This document shows, piece after piece, positions 16,055-24,653 of a stretch of 40,798 bases of DNA. The translations under genes and the position numbers were made by a program. Numbering within the stretch: the stretch's first letter is position 1; every line of letters starts with the position of its first letter. The DNA is from an uncultured Eubacterium sp. (GTDB lineage Bacteria; Bacillota_A; Clostridia; Lachnospirales; Lachnospiraceae). The stretch is taken from NCBI GenBank assembly GCA_910589045.1, contig CAJUSH010000032.1, positions 1 to 40,798 on the forward strand, read 5' to 3'. The notes beneath the pieces were generated by a model. The model searched no databases. It saw only the letters and a program-made list of their open reading frames with translations, and had not been told where the DNA came from.

Positions 16055-16113
16055 TGATTCATTTTCCGCACAATCATAACAATATAACACGCAATCCGAC
16101 CTTCGCGCCCGCT

Positions 16114-16938
16114 TTAGAATACCTCCCGCCCGTACACCTCCAGCTGGGTCAGCGCCGGGAACGGCGACGGATCCTCCGCCTTCTTCATGTCATGCATTGT
16201 CAGGCTTCTCACCCGCTTCGGTTCAAATGTGATGATATGCGGAAGGGTCTGCTTCTCCAGATCCCAGTCCAGGCTGCTGCCGTCGGAAAAAGAAAAAGTC
16301 ACCTGTGTCCACCAGTTATCATGGGGAAAATCCGCCCGGGTATACATAACGATGCGGTCAATCTCCACCTCCCGTCCGAAATCAATCGTGATCTCTGCAT
16401 CATCCTGCATGTTGATCCCCCAGGATTCAAAGGGCCATTCGCCGTGGCTCTCGTTTGCGGTCACGCCGTCGATGGCATTCTGCGCCGCAAACACCGCCTC
16501 GCCCCGGGTCTCCACATTCGCTGCCGCATGGGGAAAGCTGTTTTCCAGTCCGTGCTGATCCCAGACATTTAGCGCCAGATTTCGGTAGACCTGATGCAGA
16601 AATTCCGGATATTTTTTCAATGTCAGAAGATGAAGCCCGTCCGCAAAGGTATGAGGTGAAAGATTCGTGCGCTTTTCCCCGAAGGGAATCTCATATTCCA
16701 TCACACCCGTCAGATATACAACGCTAAGCCCGCCCGACTCGTCGAGCTGGAGCAGATAACTTGCCGGCACCTCCCCCGGTGTCACGCGGATCACATCCCC
16801 CGGCTCATAAACACCGCGGTAGACAAGGCGCACCTCCGCCCCGCCTGCGGATGCCTTCACGGCCCCGCTTTGATCCAGAATTTCTATTTTATGTTCGATT
16901 TCATTTCCGGCTTTGCGCCCGTCTTTATTCACCTGCAT
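16114..16938 (-). CDS. Cytoplasmic protein with discoidin-like (F5/8-type) carbohydrate-binding domain
   Basis: Residues about 140-274 resemble a galactose-binding-like beta-sandwich (ETRGEAVFAAQNAIDG, WGINMQDDAEITIDFGREVEIDRIVMYTRADF, QLEVYG), the pattern of discoidin or carbohydrate-binding modules. Residues 1-135 show no domain I can name. No signal peptide or membrane segment is visible. ATG at 16938 (AAGGAG six bases upstream) is preferred over the in-frame ATG at 16977, giving 274 residues. It is the last gene of the sugar operon, 165 bases after the GH2 gene, so it probably binds the imported oligosaccharide or helps an enzyme; its catalytic status is unknown. No dedicated terminator was seen after it. 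Confidence 0.75.
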   Translation of the reverse strand: MQVNKDGRKAGNEIEHKIEILDQSGAVKASAGGAEVRLVYRGVYEPGDVIRVTPGEVPASYLLQLDESGGLSVVYLTGVMEYEIPFGEKRTNLSPHTFADGLHLLTLKKYPEFLHQVYRNLALNVWDQHGLENSFPHAAANVETRGEAVFAAQNAIDGVTANESHGEWPFESWGINMQDDAEITIDFGREVEIDRIVMYTRADFPHDNWWTQVTFSFSDGSSLDWDLEKQTLPHIITFEPKRVRSLTMHDMKKAEDPSPFPALTQLEVYGREVF

Positions 16939-17103
16939 AATTTCTCCTTCCGGTACACCGCGTACCTCTTCCCCCATAAATTCTCAGCCCGCGCCATCCA
17001 AGATGACGCGGGCCAAGCTGCTTTTGGGGTTTTACTTCCTTCTTGCCTTTGTTCTCGTTATCGTTCTTATTCTCATGCTTATTTTTATGCTTATTTTTGT
17101 TTC

Positions 17104-18906
17104 TTATCCGTTTTTATATCCGAAGTTCCTGATCTCACTCCACCGCTGCCGGAAATAGTGTGCGGCGAGCTTTGGCCTTCTCTCCCGGGTAAAAAGCCCC
17201 TTCTTGTTGCCGTCCACGCGCATGACACCCTGGATCGTCCCGAAATCCGCAAAGTTCCACACCTGTTCCCCGATGAAAAACGGCCGCTTGTCAAACTCGG
17301 CGTTCTGGCGTCTGTAAAACTCCACCTGGAACTCCTCGGAAAACATCTCCGGCACGCACTCATGAATGCCCGCGACCGCGTCCGCACCGTATTCGGTCAC
17401 CATCACCGGCTTGCCCTGCTTCTCCCAGAAATCCAGCTCCATATTCCATGCATAGCAGGCGGCATCCAGATCGCCGGAGAGATTGTACCAGCCGTAATAA
17501 CGGTTGATACACACAACGTCCATCGTGCGCGTCACGATATCCTGCTCGTAATTGTTCTGACAGCACACAAAGGTCACCGGGCGCTTTGCCGCATCCAGGG
17601 TGTGCGTATACTCATACAGCCCGTGCCAGTAGTCGTAGGCAGCCTCCGGAAAATGCTCGCTGTCCGGCTCGTTCCCAAGGGACCACATAACCACGCAGGG
17701 ATGATTTTTGTCCCGGTCAACCATATCCCGCAGCACCTGCCTGTGGTGCTCCAGAATCGGATACTCGTACGGATTTTTATCTCCCCCCGCATTGATGCCA
17801 ACCGCGGGCGTCTCGTCGATGACCACGATGCCCTCCCGGTCGCACAGCTCATACATCTCCTCCGCATAAGGGTAATGGCTCGTGCGGAAGGAATTTGCGT
17901 GCAGCCAGTGAATGAGATTTACATCCTTCACATTCAGGCACTCATCCAGCCCCCGCCCGTGAAAGGCGCTGTCCTCGTGCTTGCCGAAGCCCTTGAAATA
18001 AAAGGGCTTCCCGTTGATCAGAAACTGTGTGCCCCGCACCTCGACCGTGCGCACCCCGAAGGGCTGCTCGTAAACATCCTCGCCGTAGCAGATGCGCATC
18101 GTATACAGATAAGGCTCCTGCGGGTAGGGATTCCACAGCCTTGCATTTTTTATGACAAGCGTTCCCTTCTCCGTGTCCGCCGATGCCACCACCGTACCCC
18201 GCGCATCCAGAACCGTTACCGAGACACCCGCATCCCCTGCCGCGCCCCCGAGGCTCACCTCATAAGCTACGATTCCGTCCGTCCCGTCCACATCCGGGAC
18301 GATGGTCACATCCGAGATATAGGAAAGCGGCGTCGTATAGATGCGCACCGGACGATTCAGCCCCGCATAGTTGAAAAAGTCAAAGGCGGGAAGATTCTGC
18401 TTTCTGCGCCAGCGCTTCGCCGCCTCCACGCTCGGCACGCCCGGATTGTCGGAGCCGAAAAACGCCATGTCCTCGTTTCCGACAGGAAGCGTGCCGTTGT
18501 TCACGCGATTATCCACCGCGACGAGCAGCTCCGCCGTCTCTCCCGCTGTCACAAGCTCCGTCAGCTCCGTCTCAAAGGGCAGAAAGCCACCCTTGTGGAT
18601 CGCCACGCGTCTGCCGTTTACATACACATGCGCCGCGTGAGTCGCCGCGTCAAGCCGCAGAACAAGCCGCTGTCCGGCAAACATACGGGGAATTGTAAAC
18701 GTCCTCGCATAGTAGGCAAAGCCGTAATGATTGCGGTACTCCGGCACATCCTTCTGATCGTTGTAGGACGCCGGAACCGCAATCGGCTCCATCCCCTCCG
18801 GGCGTGCAAGGCACTCCCCCGGCTCCGTATCGTCTCCCAGCTTAAAATCCCAGATGCCCGCGAGATTGATCATCCCCCGCGCCTCGTTTTCTCTTGGATA
18901 TAACAT
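17104..18906 (-). CDS. uidA: Beta-glucuronidase, GH2 family
   Basis: This 600-residue product matches E. coli UidA (603) in length. It carries an N-terminal sugar-binding domain (about 1-180), an Ig-like domain (to about 275) and a TIM barrel. The acid/base is Glu413 in WSLGNEPDS, the nucleophile Glu505 in VTEYGAD, and the Asn567-x-Lys569 motif in GNKKGLFTRE recognises the glucuronate carboxylate. This motif distinguishes glucuronidases from galactosidases. The Loop 1 region after DETPAVG is about 14 residues shorter than in E. coli, suggesting a short-loop gut-microbial class. ATG at 18906 has GGAGGA five bases upstream. It removes terminal glucuronic acid from oligosaccharides or conjugates. 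No signal peptide, so it is cytoplasmic. Sits between DUF624 and the discoidin-like gene. Confidence 0.95.
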   Translation of the reverse strand: MLYPRENEARGMINLAGIWDFKLGDDTEPGECLARPEGMEPIAVPASYNDQKDVPEYRNHYGFAYYARTFTIPRMFAGQRLVLRLDAATHAAHVYVNGRRVAIHKGGFLPFETELTELVTAGETAELLVAVDNRVNNGTLPVGNEDMAFFGSDNPGVPSVEAAKRWRRKQNLPAFDFFNYAGLNRPVRIYTTPLSYISDVTIVPDVDGTDGIVAYEVSLGGAAGDAGVSVTVLDARGTVVASADTEKGTLVIKNARLWNPYPQEPYLYTMRICYGEDVYEQPFGVRTVEVRGTQFLINGKPFYFKGFGKHEDSAFHGRGLDECLNVKDVNLIHWLHANSFRTSHYPYAEEMYELCDREGIVVIDETPAVGINAGGDKNPYEYPILEHHRQVLRDMVDRDKNHPCVVMWSLGNEPDSEHFPEAAYDYWHGLYEYTHTLDAAKRPVTFVCCQNNYEQDIVTRTMDVVCINRYYGWYNLSGDLDAACYAWNMELDFWEKQGKPVMVTEYGADAVAGIHECVPEMFSEEFQVEFYRRQNAEFDKRPFFIGEQVWNFADFGTIQGVMRVDGNKKGLFTRERRPKLAAHYFRQRWSEIRNFGYKNG

Positions 18907-18970
18907 ATGCTCCTCCTTTATCATCCATCCCGTCAGGCGTCCTCTTTTTGAAAGCACCTGCGGCAAATCC

Positions 18971-19618
18971 CTAATACGGTATCCCGTATTCCCCGTCCGA
19001 CGTATCCGGCAGCCCCAGACCGTAGGATATAAAAATATGTTTCAAAATCAGCGCGTGAAGATACGCGGTCAGCCCTGCGGAAATGAGCAAAAACAGCCAC
19101 TGCACAAACACCGCCAGCGCGATCACTCCCGCCGTAATCACGAGCATAAGCAGCGTCCATCCGAACTGCTTTGCCGCCATCATAAACGAGAGCAGAAAAA
19201 TCTTTTTCGTATCTGCCTCACAGCGCGCCAGCACCGGAAAGAGATACGTGAAAATCATCCCGTACACAAAGGCCAGCACAAAAAAAACGATAAGCAGCGT
19301 CTTTGCCGCACTGCTGTCCATCCGCTTTATGCAGATGTAGAAATCGCCGCCCAGCACCAGCCCGAAAAAGAGCATGATCAGCCAGCAGACGGTCGCCTGC
19401 TTAAAATTCTCCTTAAACGCACGGAAAAAGGACTGGAAAATCGCGCCCTCCTTGTCCTCCGCCAGCTTAAGCATCACATAGTAGAGTGCCGTCGTGCTGG
19501 CCCCGAGTGTCACCACCGGTATGCTGCAAACCGCCCACAGCACGGTAAGCAGCAGCATATCCACCAGCTTTCCGATAAAATTCCACACCGGATTGTCCGG
19601 GCTGAAAATACTGTTCAT
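18971..19618 (-). CDS. DUF624 (YesL-like) membrane protein
   Basis: A 215-residue integral membrane protein with about four to five hydrophobic segments (VDMLLLTVLWAVCSIPV, CWLIMLFFGLVLGG, TLLIVFFVLAFVYGM, LLMLVITAGVIALAV). It has the family landmark near the N-terminus (VWNFIGKLVDM, PVVTLGASTTALYY). DUF624/YesL proteins commonly sit in carbohydrate operons with YesM/YesN regulators in Firmicutes; their biochemical role is unknown. ATG at 19618 has AGGAGG about nine bases upstream. It follows the small anchored protein by 136 bases and precedes the GH2 gene by 64 bases. Confidence 0.88.
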   Translation of the reverse strand: MNSIFSPDNPVWNFIGKLVDMLLLTVLWAVCSIPVVTLGASTTALYYVMLKLAEDKEGAIFQSFFRAFKENFKQATVCWLIMLFFGLVLGGDFYICIKRMDSSAAKTLLIVFFVLAFVYGMIFTYLFPVLARCEADTKKIFLLSFMMAAKQFGWTLLMLVITAGVIALAVFVQWLFLLISAGLTAYLHALILKHIFISYGLGLPDTSDGEYGIPY

Positions 19619-19754
19619 CTCCGTTACCTCCTGCCTGCACCCACAGAGCACACCGCATCCGCCGCAGCATGCTTTATCCGCGCACGGCGCATCCTCCTGC
19701 GCTCTTCTGTGCAAAATTCACCTGAACCGCCTGCTGCGCACAGCGCAGATGCCC

Positions 19755-20369
19755 TCACTGCAGGCCGCACTGCGCGCGGATAAAATCCCGCACAAGCTCC
19801 ATGTGCGGCGCCTTTTTGCTCACGGAAAGATACACCTCCCCGCCGTCCGAAAAGCTGCCGTCCGTAATACGAAGCCCGCACAGGATCTCCTCACCATCCT
19901 TGTTCCTAGCGGTGAAAAACGCCTCGTCCCACGCCGCAAGCTCCGCATCCGATAATACATCCCGCAGATCCGCCATCGCTCCCAGCCCGTTGTAGTGCGA
20001 AAGCACCACCGCATCAGAAAAAACCACGTCCGCCTCGCCGCCCGTCAGATACGTCGTCATTTTCATCTGATCCAGATATGCCGACTCTGGCGGGACACCC
20101 TCGGCGTCAAGCTGCGGCTCCGGCGATGTGTCCACGATGACCTGCTGCCTCTGCGCATCCAGCCCCAGCGCCGCAAGCGTCTCCTCCTGCAAAAGCTGCT
20201 CCCGGTCATAGTCATATCCCTGACCCACCACGACCGCGCAAAACGCGGTTTCCCGGTTTTTGTCCGAAAAAAAATCCTTCCAGACAATCGAAAGAAGCGC
20301 GGCGGCAAGCGCCGCCGTCAATATCAGAAGCTTGCGCTCCTCCCAGATGTAAGTCAGCTTTTCCTTCAT
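19755..20369 (-). CDS. Membrane-anchored protein, possible truncated solute-binding domain
   Basis: A 204-residue product with a short basic N-terminus, one hydrophobic segment (LLILTAALAAALLSIVW, about 15-31) and an external domain of about 165 residues. The TGGEADVVFSDAVVLSHY and ADLRDVLSD segments recall periplasmic-binding-protein type II lobes. No lipobox and no conserved family name known to me. I placed the start at ATG 20369 (MKEKLTYIWEE); ATG at 20396 is also possible and neither has a strong ribosome-binding site. It lies between the lyase and DUF624 genes. An accessory binding or sensing role is an inference from position. Confidence 0.7.
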   Translation of the reverse strand: MKEKLTYIWEERKLLILTAALAAALLSIVWKDFFSDKNRETAFCAVVVGQGYDYDREQLLQEETLAALGLDAQRQQVIVDTSPEPQLDAEGVPPESAYLDQMKMTTYLTGGEADVVFSDAVVLSHYNGLGAMADLRDVLSDAELAAWDEAFFTARNKDGEEILCGLRITDGSFSDGGEVYLSVSKKAPHMELVRDFIRAQCGLQ

Positions 20370-20405
20370 AGTCACCGCATCTTTCTGTGTTATCATTCAC
20401 ATACT

Positions 20406-22418
20406 TTAGTAATCCAGCACCGTCCCCGCAAGCTTATCCTTCCCGGGTTCGAACACGATCACATTGCCGTAGCCCAGACAGCCGTCCACCTCGATTAGAT
20501 CGGTCGGGGAGTTGACCTCCTCGTGGCAGATGCACACGATGTAACTTGCGTCTGTGGCACCTGCCGTAATGCGCAGTGCCTCCGCCTGCCGGTTCGCGTA
20601 GGTGATGCGCTTTAACGCCGAGATGACCGGCAGGCGCTCTGCGCGCACGTCCAGCGCATCTTTGCTAATAACCGTGAAAAACGACGCAAAGCCTCCGCTT
20701 TTGCACGTCACCCTCAGCATATCGTTTTCTTCGCTGAAATTATAGTAACGCGCCAGCCTGGATTTGTCCATAGCCGCCTGTACCTTTTCCCCTGCCAGCT
20801 CAAAGCGCGCCCGGGTGTGCTCCCCCTCGTAGACGAAGCGGCTCCCGCTCCCCTGCACCAGCCTCCCCTGGGGATTGAAATGAAAATACTGCTCATAGCT
20901 GTGGGGGTCGCCCGAATAGCACTCGTCGCAGATCACATAAATCTCCTGCGCAATCGAAAGAATTCTTCTGCGGATAAACGCACCGCCCGCCATGTCCATA
21001 TAGCCCAGATTTCCCGCTTCTATATAAGAAAGAGCGCCCGCACATTTACCGTGGGGTTTTATCGCCGCCGCCAGCTTGCTGCACTCCCAGGAATCCTTGT
21101 ACACGTAAAAAGGCCTGCCGTCCACCGTGAGCGTGTTGTGGCTTGCCGGATCCTTAAACTGTCTGCGGTCCTCGCCGTCAACGTAGGTAAAGCGCCCCGC
21201 GTCCATGAGCACGTCCTCGCCGTCCATCACCAGGTCAATGTGAAGCTTGTCCCCATGGCTGTGCCCCGCGCCAAGCGTCCCGCACATGAAATGAAGCATA
21301 TCCGCCCTTTCGTCCCAGCCGCTGCGCAGCACCACATGACCGCTGTCCGGCATGCTCACGGACGTAAAATCCGGCTCAGCAGCCGAAAGCCGTTTGTATT
21401 CCCCGTTTGCCGCCATACCCAGATCCCAGATGCTTCCATAGTCCAGCTCCTTCACCGAAGCGGGCTTGAGCTGCCCGTCCGAAAAGAGGTACGCTGCTTC
21501 ACTGAGCCGGTCGGAAATATCCACATCATCGCTGTCGCCCATCATCAGCTCATGTCCGTTGGGCCGCACCAGCTTTTTGCTTGCCAGTGCCATCAGCTTT
21601 AACCGCTCCAGCAGCACCGGGGGAACCTCCAGCCCGTTTCGCCTGCACAAAACGACAACATCCTGGAAGCAGTGGAACACCTCGTTGTGGTACATCGGCG
21701 ACTGCTCCCAGTGCATGCCGTCGTCCATAATCTGCATCCGCGCCTGAATCGAAAGATGCTCCAGCGCAAACCGGGCATACTCCTTCATCTTCTCACTCCC
21801 GGGCAGCATCAGAGCAATGTCAAACAGCCCGTGGTTTTCGATCACGCCCCAGTTGGACATATAGCGGTAGGGGGAATCGCAGGAAACCAGGTAGTCCGCG
21901 TGGACGATCATCGTCTCGTAAAATCGGTCCAAAAACTCCTCCGTCAGAGCAGGGGAATCCTTAAAATAGCGCAGCGCCTTGTTCCAGTACTCCCCGCGGA
22001 AGCCGGCCTCCAGGGAGCGCCACGGCCCCATCTTATCCGCATCCGTCAGCAGCACCCGTTCCATCCAGTCGCCCGCAAGCTCCACAAAGCATTCCGCGTA
22101 CTTTTCATCCCCCGTAAACTGGTACGCCTGTCCCAGGGTGATAAAAAAGCGGTGGCGATTGAACGCCCACACAAACTCCTGGTCCCCCGCCGGGTTAACC
22201 CACCAGTCCACCTTGTCATCAAAATGAATCGGCACAAACGTCCGCTCCAGATCCCATTTCAGGTTAAACAAAAAGGTCTTATTGCAGATATTGTCCGCAC
22301 TCTCAATGAGCGCAGACACATCCTCGCTCCAGCGCTTTCTGCAGTAATCCGCGATCGCCTTCGCGTCGTCCATAAAATAACAGCTGTCCGGGCGGTCAAA
22401 AAATTGCTCTTTTTTCAT
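20406..22418 (-). CDS. Heparinase II/III-type polysaccharide lyase
   Basis: A 670-residue protein with an N-terminal alpha/alpha toroid (about 40-310) and a C-terminal beta-sandwich. Residues typical of heparinase II/III lyases are visible: NWGVIENHG (189-197), QSPMYH near 240-244, AGHSHGDK (384-391) and DPASHNTLTVDG (423-434). Such enzymes cleave uronic-acid glycosidic bonds by beta-elimination, leaving a 4,5-unsaturated uronate. The exact PL family and substrate (hyaluronan, chondroitin, heparosan, plant or bacterial polysaccharide) cannot be set from sequence. No signal peptide. It follows the GH88 gene, which would act on its product. I chose ATG 22418; a longer in-frame start (22469) would overlap GH88 by 19 bases. 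Confidence 0.88.
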   Translation of the reverse strand: MKKEQFFDRPDSCYFMDDAKAIADYCRKRWSEDVSALIESADNICNKTFLFNLKWDLERTFVPIHFDDKVDWWVNPAGDQEFVWAFNRHRFFITLGQAYQFTGDEKYAECFVELAGDWMERVLLTDADKMGPWRSLEAGFRGEYWNKALRYFKDSPALTEEFLDRFYETMIVHADYLVSCDSPYRYMSNWGVIENHGLFDIALMLPGSEKMKEYARFALEHLSIQARMQIMDDGMHWEQSPMYHNEVFHCFQDVVVLCRRNGLEVPPVLLERLKLMALASKKLVRPNGHELMMGDSDDVDISDRLSEAAYLFSDGQLKPASVKELDYGSIWDLGMAANGEYKRLSAAEPDFTSVSMPDSGHVVLRSGWDERADMLHFMCGTLGAGHSHGDKLHIDLVMDGEDVLMDAGRFTYVDGEDRRQFKDPASHNTLTVDGRPFYVYKDSWECSKLAAAIKPHGKCAGALSYIEAGNLGYMDMAGGAFIRRRILSIAQEIYVICDECYSGDPHSYEQYFHFNPQGRLVQGSGSRFVYEGEHTRARFELAGEKVQAAMDKSRLARYYNFSEENDMLRVTCKSGGFASFFTVISKDALDVRAERLPVISALKRITYANRQAEALRITAGATDASYIVCICHEEVNSPTDLIEVDGCLGYGNVIVFEPGKDKLAGTVLDY

Positions 22419-22450
22419 ATTCGTTGTCCATTCCTTTCGTTCTGCCGGAT

Positions 22451-23641
22451 TTACCAGTATTCCTCCCAATCCTTATGCAGCCGCATAAGCGCTTCCATAT
22501 AAAAATAATCCCCCCAGGAATTGCACTCGTCCACGCCGTAATGATTGCAGGTGTTATAGGGCGAGTGGTTGGAGTAGGTGCTGTGGAGCACCAGCCCGTT
22601 GGATACAGCCATATCCTTCACGGCATAATTGTCACAGACGGATTTCAAGAGCCGCTTCGCCAGCGCCGTGTAGTGCGCCGCGTCCTCCCCGTCCAGATAC
22701 CGGCTCATCTCCAGCATTCCGCACACCGCGATGGATGCGGAGGAGGAATCCCGGGGCTGGTCGTCGCCGTCCGTAAATTCCAGATCCCAGAAAGGCACCA
22801 GATCATTCGGCAGATGCGCAAGGAAATACTCCGTCACCCGCTTAAAAAGCTCTATATATTCCTTCCGTCCCGTATAGCGATACGCCAGCGCCATGCCGTA
22901 AATTCCCCACGCCTGCCCTCTCGCCCATGCGGACCCGTCCCGGTAGCCCTGACAGGTGGCACCGTGGTCAGGCGCCCCGGTTTCGGGGTTAAAGAAAAAG
23001 GTGTGCCAGGTGGAGTAATCCTCCCGTATGACATTCGCCACCGCCGTGTGGATATGCTTCTCCGCGATATCCCGGTATTTCGCGTCCCCCGTCTCATCGC
23101 CGGCCCAGTAGAGCAGGGGCAGGTTCAGCAGACAGTCAATGATCAGACGGTAGTTGTCCGCGCCGTCCATAGGCCCCCAGGCCTGTAAAAATTCCCCCAC
23201 CGGATGATAGCGCGTTAAAAGCTGGTCCGCCGCCAGAATGGCAGCCTCCCGCGCCTTCTTATCCCCGGTCAGCTTATACGCCGCCACGCAGGAGGGTGTA
23301 TACAAAAAGCCCATATCGTGGTGGTCTACCTCAATCTTTTCCGTTATGCGCCTGTAGAACGAATCCACATGCGCCATGCCCGCAGATTTCAGCGCGTCCG
23401 CCTGTGCTCCATGCCCTTTTGCAAATGCATATTCATACGCAAGCCACACCTCACCGGTCCAGAAGCCCGTTGTCCAGTAATTGTTTTCAATGGGCTGATA
23501 AAAGCCGTTCTCGCTGTACGCCTTCTGAAATTTTCCGGTGAAATCCGGCAGGACATGCACCACCTGCGCCTCACAGAAATCAAGGGCAGCTGCGATCTCC
23601 TCCCCGGAGATCATTTCATAAGTATCAAAGCTGATTGACAT
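22451..23641 (-). CDS. GH88 unsaturated glucuronyl hydrolase
   Basis: A 396-residue alpha/alpha-barrel hydrolase that removes 4,5-unsaturated uronic acid from the non-reducing end of oligosaccharides made by polysaccharide lyases. The two expected catalytic aspartates are Asp109 (HHDMGFLYTPS) and Asp169 (LIIDCLLNL). The conserved RGQAWGIYG is near 244-252, and GH88 landmarks WTTGFWTGE (56-64) are present. ATG at 23641 has GGGAGGA about six bases upstream. It is adjacent to the heparinase II/III lyase, an unusually direct pairing for the degradation pathway. No signal peptide, so the product acts in the cytoplasm. Confidence 0.95.
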   Translation of the reverse strand: MSISFDTYEMISGEEIAAALDFCEAQVVHVLPDFTGKFQKAYSENGFYQPIENNYWTTGFWTGEVWLAYEYAFAKGHGAQADALKSAGMAHVDSFYRRITEKIEVDHHDMGFLYTPSCVAAYKLTGDKKAREAAILAADQLLTRYHPVGEFLQAWGPMDGADNYRLIIDCLLNLPLLYWAGDETGDAKYRDIAEKHIHTAVANVIREDYSTWHTFFFNPETGAPDHGATCQGYRDGSAWARGQAWGIYGMALAYRYTGRKEYIELFKRVTEYFLAHLPNDLVPFWDLEFTDGDDQPRDSSSASIAVCGMLEMSRYLDGEDAAHYTALAKRLLKSVCDNYAVKDMAVSNGLVLHSTYSNHSPYNTCNHYGVDECNSWGDYFYMEALMRLHKDWEEYW

Positions 23642-23667
23642 GCTCGCTCCTCCCTCAGATAAGCCCT

Positions 23668-23767
23668 GCGCCGCAGGTTTCCCATCCCGCCGCGAAAAGG
23701 CTTATAAGCCTTACGCCGCAGGCTTTTCGCAGCGGAGCAGATGTACTCCGCCGCAGACCTGCGGCGC
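23668..23767. repeat. Complex palindromic element between permease and GH88 genes
   Basis: Nested inverted repeats in about 100 bases: an outer pair GCGCCGCAGGT (23668-23678) / ACCTGCGGCGC (23757-23767); GCGAAAAG (23692-23699) / CTTTTCGC (23723-23730); a perfect palindrome GGCTTATAAGCC (23699-23710); and GCGGAG (23732-23737) / CTCCGC (23746-23751). GCCGCAG recurs three times. It is in the middle of the sugar operon and would fold strongly in RNA. It could be a REP-like element controlling mRNA stability or a mobile miniature repeat. Confidence 0.8.
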
Positions 23768-23797
23768 GAAAGCCGTTATAATATAAAATATAAAAAA

Positions 23798-24637
23798 CTA
23801 ACCCTTGACACCGGTACTCGCAACACCCTCAACAAAATATTTCTGCAGGCAGAGGAACACCACCAATACCGGGATGAGCGAGAGCACGGAGCCCGCCATA
23901 ATAAGCCCGTACTGGGACGAGTACTGTCCGATGAACATTTTCAGTCCGAGCTGAATCGTCTTTTTCGCCTCGGTCTTTAAGTAGATCAGGGGTCCTAAGT
24001 AATCGTTCCATGTGTTAACAAACGTAAAAATCGTGAGTGTGGAAATCGCCGGCTTCGAAAGTGGCAGCATGACCTTCGCGTAAATGCCGTACTCGCTCAT
24101 GCCGTCAATACGTGCCGCCTCGCACAGCGAATCGGGAATACCCATGTAAAACTGCCGCATCAAAAACACGCCGAACGCCGAGAACGCCTGCAGACAGATC
24201 ATCGCCGTCAGCTTGTCGTTCAGCCCGAAGCCGCGCATCATGATAAACTGGGGCACCATGTACACCTGCCAGGGCATCGCGATCGTCGCGATATATGCCA
24301 TGAACAGCAGGTTTTTGTGCTTAAACTCCAGCTTCGCAAAGGAGTACGCCGCGAAGCTGCTGGTCAAAAGCTGCAGAAGTGTCACGACAATCGTTAAAAA
24401 TACCGTATTTTTAACAAAGATCCCAAAAGGAATCTTAGTCCAGATATCCAGGTAATTTGACCAGCGGGGATTTTCGGGAATCCACACGAAGGGGTTCATG
24501 TTGAACACCTCACGGTCCGTCTTGATAGATGCCGAGAGCATCCACAGGAACGGAATGATCATCGCTGCCGCGATAATGATTAGTATAATGTAAAGACAGA
24601 TTTTTCCGACCAATCTTTTTTTGCTTGCTGAATGCAT
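23798..24637 (-). CDS. Carbohydrate ABC transporter permease (MalG-like)
   Basis: A 279-residue inner-membrane permease of the CUT1 family with about six membrane helices. The cytoplasmic EAA loop, which docks the ATPase, is EAARIDGMSEYGIYAKVMLP. The N-terminal helix (YIILIIIAAAMIIPFLWML) is followed by the typical ASIKTDREVF segment. ATG at 24637 has AAAGGAG about eight bases upstream. It partners with the permease gene just upstream (16-base gap). The substrate is expected to be a uronic-acid-containing oligosaccharide, from operon context only. No ATPase gene is in the cluster, so a shared MsmX-like ATPase is likely. Confidence 0.93.
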   Translation of the reverse strand: MHSASKKRLVGKICLYIILIIIAAAMIIPFLWMLSASIKTDREVFNMNPFVWIPENPRWSNYLDIWTKIPFGIFVKNTVFLTIVVTLLQLLTSSFAAYSFAKLEFKHKNLLFMAYIATIAMPWQVYMVPQFIMMRGFGLNDKLTAMICLQAFSAFGVFLMRQFYMGIPDSLCEAARIDGMSEYGIYAKVMLPLSKPAISTLTIFTFVNTWNDYLGPLIYLKTEAKKTIQLGLKMFIGQYSSQYGLIMAGSVLSLIPVLVVFLCLQKYFVEGVASTGVKG

Positions 24638-24653
24638 CTTTTCCGCTCCTTTC

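Noticed and set aside
16870..18903. A 677-codon plus-strand open frame opposite the GH2 gene
   Set aside because: It overlaps the well-supported beta-glucuronidase gene across its whole length, lacks a ribosome-binding site and has low-complexity His/Arg/Leu-rich translation typical of antisense frames in GC-rich coding DNA.
21672..22502. Long plus-strand frames opposite the lyase and GH88 genes
   Set aside because: The lyase and GH88 proteins have all expected motifs; the antisense frames have none.
23668..23767. Nested palindromes considered as an insertion-sequence end or CRISPR repeat
   Set aside because: No transposase gene, no regular spacer structure and no flanking direct repeats were seen.
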